Source of the DNA: FEN-1297 sp964498065
GTDB taxonomy: Bacteria > Bacteroidota > Ignavibacteria > Ignavibacteriales > Ignavibacteriaceae
DNA length: 19,408 bases
Assembly: GCA_964498065.1 (NCBI GenBank)
Contig: CAZCFZ010000072.1
Span: 1-19,408 of the forward strand
Direction: 5' to 3'
How positions within the stretch are numbered: position 1 is the first letter of the stretch; each line of letters begins with the position of its first letter. Made by a program: the position numbers and the translations under genes. Under the pieces are notes generated by a model, which was given only the letters and a program-made list of their open reading frames with translations, did not search any database and was not told where the DNA came from. Shown here one piece after another: positions 16,538 through 19,408 of the stretch.

Positions 16538-17269
16538 ATGATTGAAATATCAAATCTTCATAAAAAGTTTGGCGAAAATAACGTTTTAAACGGAGTTAAT
16601 CTTAAGATAGAAAAGGGTGAGACCATTGCCATTATAGGAAAAAGCGGCTGCGGTAAGAGTGTCTTAATTAAACATATTGTCGGATTGCTTTATCCCGATG
16701 CCGGCTGGGTAAAGGTAGAAGGACAAATTGTTAGTGATCTAAATACCAAAAATTTATATGAATTAAGAAAAAAGTTCGGCTTCCTTTTTCAAGGGGCCGC
16801 ATTATTTGATTCGATGACTGTAGAAGAAAATGTTTCTCTTTCCTTGGTAGAATCCGAAAACGATTATAAAAAATCGGAGATACAAAAAGTAGTTGCCGAA
16901 AAACTAGCCCTGGTCGACTTGCCCGACATCCAAAATTTAAAACCTTCCGAACTTTCAGGGGGAATGAAAAAGCGAGTCGGTTTAGCGCGGGCTTTAGTTA
17001 CAAATCCCGAATACATTCTTTACGATGAACCGACTACAGGATTAGATCCAATTATGTCGGATTCAATTGATAATTTAATTAAAGAACTTGGTCACAAATT
17101 AAATGTTACTTCCATTGTTGTTACTCACGATATGTACAGTGTAAAAAATGTAGCAGATAAAGTGGCAATGATGCATGAAGGAATCATTCACTTTACGGGA
17201 ACTCCCAAAGAATTACTAGATTCAACAGACGAAGTTATTCTTGATTTTATAAAAAGAACATGGGTTTAA
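16538..17269 (+). CDS. mlaF: MlaF-like ABC transporter ATP-binding protein (phospholipid/MCE-type)
   Basis: A complete ABC ATPase: Walker A GKSGCGKS (34–41), Q-loop Q85 in FQGAALFDSMTV, signature LSGGMKKR (139–146), Walker B ILYDEPTTGLD (160–170) and H-loop H197 (VTHD). The phrase FQGAALFDSMTVEENV is characteristic of the MlaF/Ttg2A/Mkl group, which powers MlaE permease and MCE (MlaD) proteins that move phospholipids between membranes. Length (243) fits. Neither mlaE nor mlaD is adjacent: the upstream gene is the GWxTD protein and the downstream one is a short receiver-like ORF. The partners must be elsewhere, or this ATPase serves a different permease. The family assignment is firm; the precise partner is not. 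Confidence 0.85.
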   Translation: MIEISNLHKKFGENNVLNGVNLKIEKGETIAIIGKSGCGKSVLIKHIVGLLYPDAGWVKVEGQIVSDLNTKNLYELRKKFGFLFQGAALFDSMTVEENVSLSLVESENDYKKSEIQKVVAEKLALVDLPDIQNLKPSELSGGMKKRVGLARALVTNPEYILYDEPTTGLDPIMSDSIDNLIKELGHKLNVTSIVVTHDMYSVKNVADKVAMMHEGIIHFTGTPKELLDSTDEVILDFIKRTWV

Positions 17270-17457
17270 ATTTTTCTATTAGAAGTTTCAAATCATTTTT
17301 ATGTAAGTACCAATCATAAAATCCATCGCATTTGTCTTAGGACACCGGTTATAGAAATATCACAACAAAGTCTTGCAATCATTTTTACCTTTCCACCGGC
17401 TTTTTATTAATTATTTGGAAACAGTTTTAGAATTGAGTTTTTACGGCGGCAATATTT

Positions 17458-17826
17458 ATGAGAAAAATAATTTTTATTAATGCTGGAGAGAGAGATAATT
17501 TTATTATCAAGGCCGGTAAGAAAATTTTTGACTCAAAATGTATTTATTTGTTTAACTCAAATGAAACAATAAAAATAATAAAACAAGAAAAGCCGGATTA
17601 TGTTCTTATTAATTTAGAAAAGCCCGTAAACGGGAATGAGGATATGATGAATATGTTAAGTCACTATGATTCGAATGTCCGTTTACGGGTTGCTTTTTTA
17701 GAAATTAGCCTTCAGAAAATTATTCTTTATCGAAACCTTAAAAATTGGTTAATAAACCTTTATAATAATTTCTTTCATATCCATCGTAATGGCGGAGGAA
17801 TGAAAGAAGCTTTTTTAAGAAGGTAA
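17458..17826 (+). CDS. Short degenerate receiver-like protein
   Basis: A 122-residue ORF whose first two thirds follow the CheY order: a beta-1-like strand RKIIFINAG, then a helix, then KPDYVLINLEKPVNG (45–59) where active receivers have PDLVLLDxxMPxxxG. The phosphoacceptor Asp is replaced by N52, and the N-terminal acidic pair is missing (NAGE at 8–11). The expected KP loop is not seen after residue 80, and the C-terminal part (RNLKNWLINLYNN…) does not match a receiver. It is thus a pseudo-receiver or a decaying gene. A strong inverted repeat lies inside the frame (17618–17697). There is no obvious ribosome site, and it stands alone between mlaF and a 412-base gap. Confidence 0.5.
   Translation: MRKIIFINAGERDNFIIKAGKKIFDSKCIYLFNSNETIKIIKQEKPDYVLINLEKPVNGNEDMMNMLSHYDSNVRLRVAFLEISLQKIILYRNLKNWLINLYNNFFHIHRNGGGMKEAFLRR
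17618..17697 (+). repeat. Long-loop inverted repeat inside the receiver-like ORF
   Basis: CCCGTAAACGG (17623–17633) is a perfect inverted match of CCGTTTACGGG (17679–17689), 11 bp across a 45-base loop. Outer bases AAAAG (17618–17622) can also pair with CTTTT (17693–17697) past a 3-base bulge. The right arm runs into TTTTTT, giving it a terminator-like look, but the loop is long. Confidence 0.7.
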
Positions 17827-17969
17827 ACGCATTAAAAATTACAAAAGCCGAAAAGCATGCTTTTGCGTAAAACTTTTCAAGTATTACTAATTCCCTCTTT
17901 ATTCATTCCTTTCGCATCTAATTGTTTAGTAATGCCCTTATTTAGCATAATTATTTTTAACAGATAAAT

Positions 17970-18033
17970 CATCCCTCGACTCCGCTCTGGATGACAATTA
18001 AAATTCATTTGTCATGTTGAGCAGAGACGAAAC
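17970..18033. repeat. Composite interspersed repeat, copy B
   Basis: This copy matches copy A at 7202–7265 without gaps. The left unit (17970–17993) and the right unit (from 18006) are inverted relatives, and here the inner arms still pair well: ATGACA (17991–17996) with TGTCAT (18010–18015). Outside these, CTC, GCTC and GACT-type blocks pair with GAGCAGAGACGA in the right unit. It could fold into one long imperfect hairpin. Confidence 0.75.
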
Positions 18034-18130
18034 ATAACTTAGATTAGCAAATAAGAACACCACTAATTGTTTATTTAAATATTTCATTTAAAAATTTTAT
18101 ATAAATTTAGTAGGCTTTTCTCTAAAAATT

Positions 18131-18181
18131 TATAATATAAAGCCGGTTAGGAGGAAAGCGGCTATTGAGAAATAGTCCGGC
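18131..18181 (+). promoter_or_regulatory. −10-like box and structured 5' leader of the DUF2721 gene
   Basis: A perfect TATAAT (18131–18136) has no good −35 partner 17 bases upstream. A start 6–8 bases later would place the RNA 5' end at the hairpin. GCCGG (18142–18146) pairs with CCGGC (18177–18181). Inside, GCTATT (18161–18166) pairs with AATAGT (18171–18176) around the GNRA-type tetraloop GAGA. The two stems abut on the 3' side, and the 5' side has a 14-base bulge containing AGGAGG. The DUF2721 ATG lies 58 bases further on. Confidence 0.4.
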
Positions 18182-18238
18182 ATGCAATTAAAAGCAAAAT
18201 TCTATTAAATAATTTTTAATTACACTTACATAAAAAAT

Positions 18239-18718
18239 ATGAAAACCGAAATTTCAATTGTGCAGGTAATTCAACTAATGCTGGCACCAGGCTTAATGAT
18301 TTCCGCCTGCGGCCTTCTGCTTCTGGGGATGAACAACAAATATTCACTCGTCGTAAACCGTATTAGACTTTTAAATGAAGAAAAAAGAAAATATTTCACC
18401 AAAGCCGGTGAAAAAGATTTTAATTATGAAGAAAATATAAGATTGGAAAGCCTTTCGCTGCAGCTAGACGGTTTAGCTTTTCGAGTTAAACTTGTCCGTA
18501 ACGCAGTACTTTCATATACTATTGCTGTTGCTTTTTTTGTTCTGACTTCTCTGTTTATCGGATTACAATATCTTTTAGGAAACGAGAGCTTAAATTTTTT
18601 GGTAACCGCATCGTTTTTAGCAGGAATGATTCTGGTTTTGGCGGGAGTCGCATACGCCGCCTACGAAACAAAGAAAGGACATGATATAATTCACCTGGAA
18701 GTTAAAATTGATGAATAA
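18239..18718 (+). CDS. DUF2721-family membrane protein
   Basis: A 159-residue inner-membrane protein with three hydrophobic segments (about 9–30, 88–110, 118–142). Between the first and second is an amphipathic charged stretch (SLVVNRIRLLNEEKRKYF… and LDGLAFRVKLVRNAVLS) with the N-R-x-R-x-L pattern typical of DUF2721. Length is normal for the family, whose function is unknown. The start has no Shine-Dalgarno site within 15 bases, but its leader carries the hairpin at 18142–18181. The aat gene follows after 68 bases in the same direction and may share the transcript. Confidence 0.8.
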   Translation: MKTEISIVQVIQLMLAPGLMISACGLLLLGMNNKYSLVVNRIRLLNEEKRKYFTKAGEKDFNYEENIRLESLSLQLDGLAFRVKLVRNAVLSYTIAVAFFVLTSLFIGLQYLLGNESLNFLVTASFLAGMILVLAGVAYAAYETKKGHDIIHLEVKIDE

Positions 18719-18786
18719 TAAATTCATTTGAAAATAATTCTTTCATAATTGTATTACAAAATTTTGAGGAAACCGCATATACTCAA

Positions 18787-19389
18787 ATGACAAAAAAAGA
18801 TGAATTTAATCAGGCAGATTTATTAAAGCCAAACAATATGCTGAGGCTTTATGCAAGCGGTGCGTTTCCCATGGCTGATGAATTTACGGGTGAAATAAAC
18901 TGGTACATGCCGGAAATAAGAACGATAATTCCTTTAAACAATTTTAATATACCGCGTTCATTAAAGAAAGAAATACAGACTTCTAAATTAGAAATAAAAT
19001 TTGATTCTGATTTTTTGTCTGTTGTAAAAGGATGTGCAGATCGCGAGAAAACCTGGATTTCATCAGAGTTGATAAAAGCATACTTAAGATTAAAAGAATT
19101 AGATCATGTTCACACTGTTGAAACCTGGCTCAATAATAAGCTTGTCGGCGGTTTGTACGGAATTTCATTTAAAGGAGCTTTTTTCGGTGAGTCGATGTTT
19201 TCACGGGTTACACAGGCTTCTAAAATTGCCCTCGTAAATTTGATCAATCATCTTCGAGAAAAAGAATTCGTTCTGCTTGATGTTCAATATATGACCGATC
19301 ATTTAAGAATGTTTGGCGCAAAAGAAATATCTTTTATGGAATACAATAATTTATTGATAAAAGCTTACGAAAAAGACTGCAGCTTTTAA
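18787..19389 (+). CDS. aat: Leucyl/phenylalanyl-tRNA–protein transferase
   Basis: This enzyme adds Leu or Phe from aminoacyl-tRNA to N-terminal Arg or Lys of proteins, creating N-degrons for ClpS–ClpAP. Family blocks are present in order: YASGAFPM (22–29), WYMPEIRTIIP (39–49), CADREKTWIS (83–92), HTVETWLNNKLVGGLYGISFKGAFFGESMFS in the central core (108–139), ASKIAL (144–149), DVQYMTDHLRMFGA (165–178) and a short C-terminus. The usual DCQ is DVQ here. Length of 200 is slightly short at the N-terminus relative to Proteobacteria but complete. GAGGAAA lies about 17 bases before the ATG, further than ideal. ClpS and ClpA are not in the window. Confidence 0.95.
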   Translation: MTKKDEFNQADLLKPNNMLRLYASGAFPMADEFTGEINWYMPEIRTIIPLNNFNIPRSLKKEIQTSKLEIKFDSDFLSVVKGCADREKTWISSELIKAYLRLKELDHVHTVETWLNNKLVGGLYGISFKGAFFGESMFSRVTQASKIALVNLINHLREKEFVLLDVQYMTDHLRMFGAKEISFMEYNNLLIKAYEKDCSF

Positions 19390-19408
19390 ATGAGTAGTGA
19401 AAAGATGA
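19390..19408 (+). CDS. Possible start of the next gene, cut by the window edge
   Basis: An ATG begins immediately after the aat stop codon (TAAATG) and stays open for the six codons left (MSSEKM). Abutting genes are common in this operon style, but 19 bases cannot prove a gene or its identity. Confidence 0.3.

Larger units (their letters stand above)
17827..18238. other. 412-base gene-free stretch
   Basis: It holds, in order, a 14-base perfect palindrome AAAAGCATGCTTTT (17851–17864), copy B of the composite repeat (17970–18033), an AT-rich run with TATAAT at 18131–18136, and a leader hairpin (18142–18181). No coding frame is seen. Confidence 0.6.

Noticed and set aside
17851..17864. Perfect palindrome AAAAGCATGCTTTT as a terminator
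   Set aside because: The stem would be only 5 bp with a 4-base loop and no T run beyond its own arm; it may be an operator-like site but nothing supports a call.

Overview
The window is AT-rich and gene-dense, with short intergenic gaps. It looks like a Bacteroidota/Chlorobiota-type chromosome, most likely Ignavibacteria; this is inferred from gene content, not from a marker gene. Supporting traits are a secreted lamin-tail/CARDB protein with a FlgD-like C-terminal domain ending in the style of secretion tails, a secreted TPR–GWxTD protein, bacterial HslVU, a sigma-54 gene with an acidic region II, and mixed use of Shine-Dalgarno sites.

Region 1 (1–5004, minus strand) is housekeeping and regulation. 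hslV and hslU form a two-gene operon with a good sigma-70-type promoter upstream and a clear intrinsic terminator downstream. Upstream of it is a tightly packed operon of a cysteine-rich DUF3109 protein, rpoN (sigma-54) and an ICMT/NnrU-like membrane methyltransferase. All three reading frames overlap at their ends, which suggests translational coupling.

Region 2 (5238–12262, plus strand) starts divergently with a soluble receiver–histidine kinase and a short-chain dehydrogenase. Next comes a 1,284-residue secreted protein made of five lamin-tail domains interleaved with three CARDB-like domains. A DinB-like metal-binding protein and a cupin follow. A strong intrinsic terminator at 12516–12550 lies 250 bases past the cupin and may end a small RNA.

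Region 3 (12569–19408) holds a LOG-family nucleotide hydrolase on the minus strand. On the plus strand it holds a small membrane protein, a small zinc-ribbon-like protein, the TPR–GWxTD protein, an orphan MlaF-like ABC ATPase, a degenerate receiver-like ORF, a DUF2721 membrane protein and the leucyl/phenylalanyl-tRNA–protein transferase aat. One further gene may begin at the right edge.

I found no phage, insertion sequence, CRISPR array, tRNA, rRNA or recognisable defence system. The least explained signals are non-coding. Two diverged copies of a 64-base composite inverted repeat lie 10.7 kb apart. A GNRA-capped hairpin sits in the leader of the DUF2721 gene. A long-arm inverted repeat lies inside the degenerate receiver ORF. 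A terminator has no close gene in front of it.
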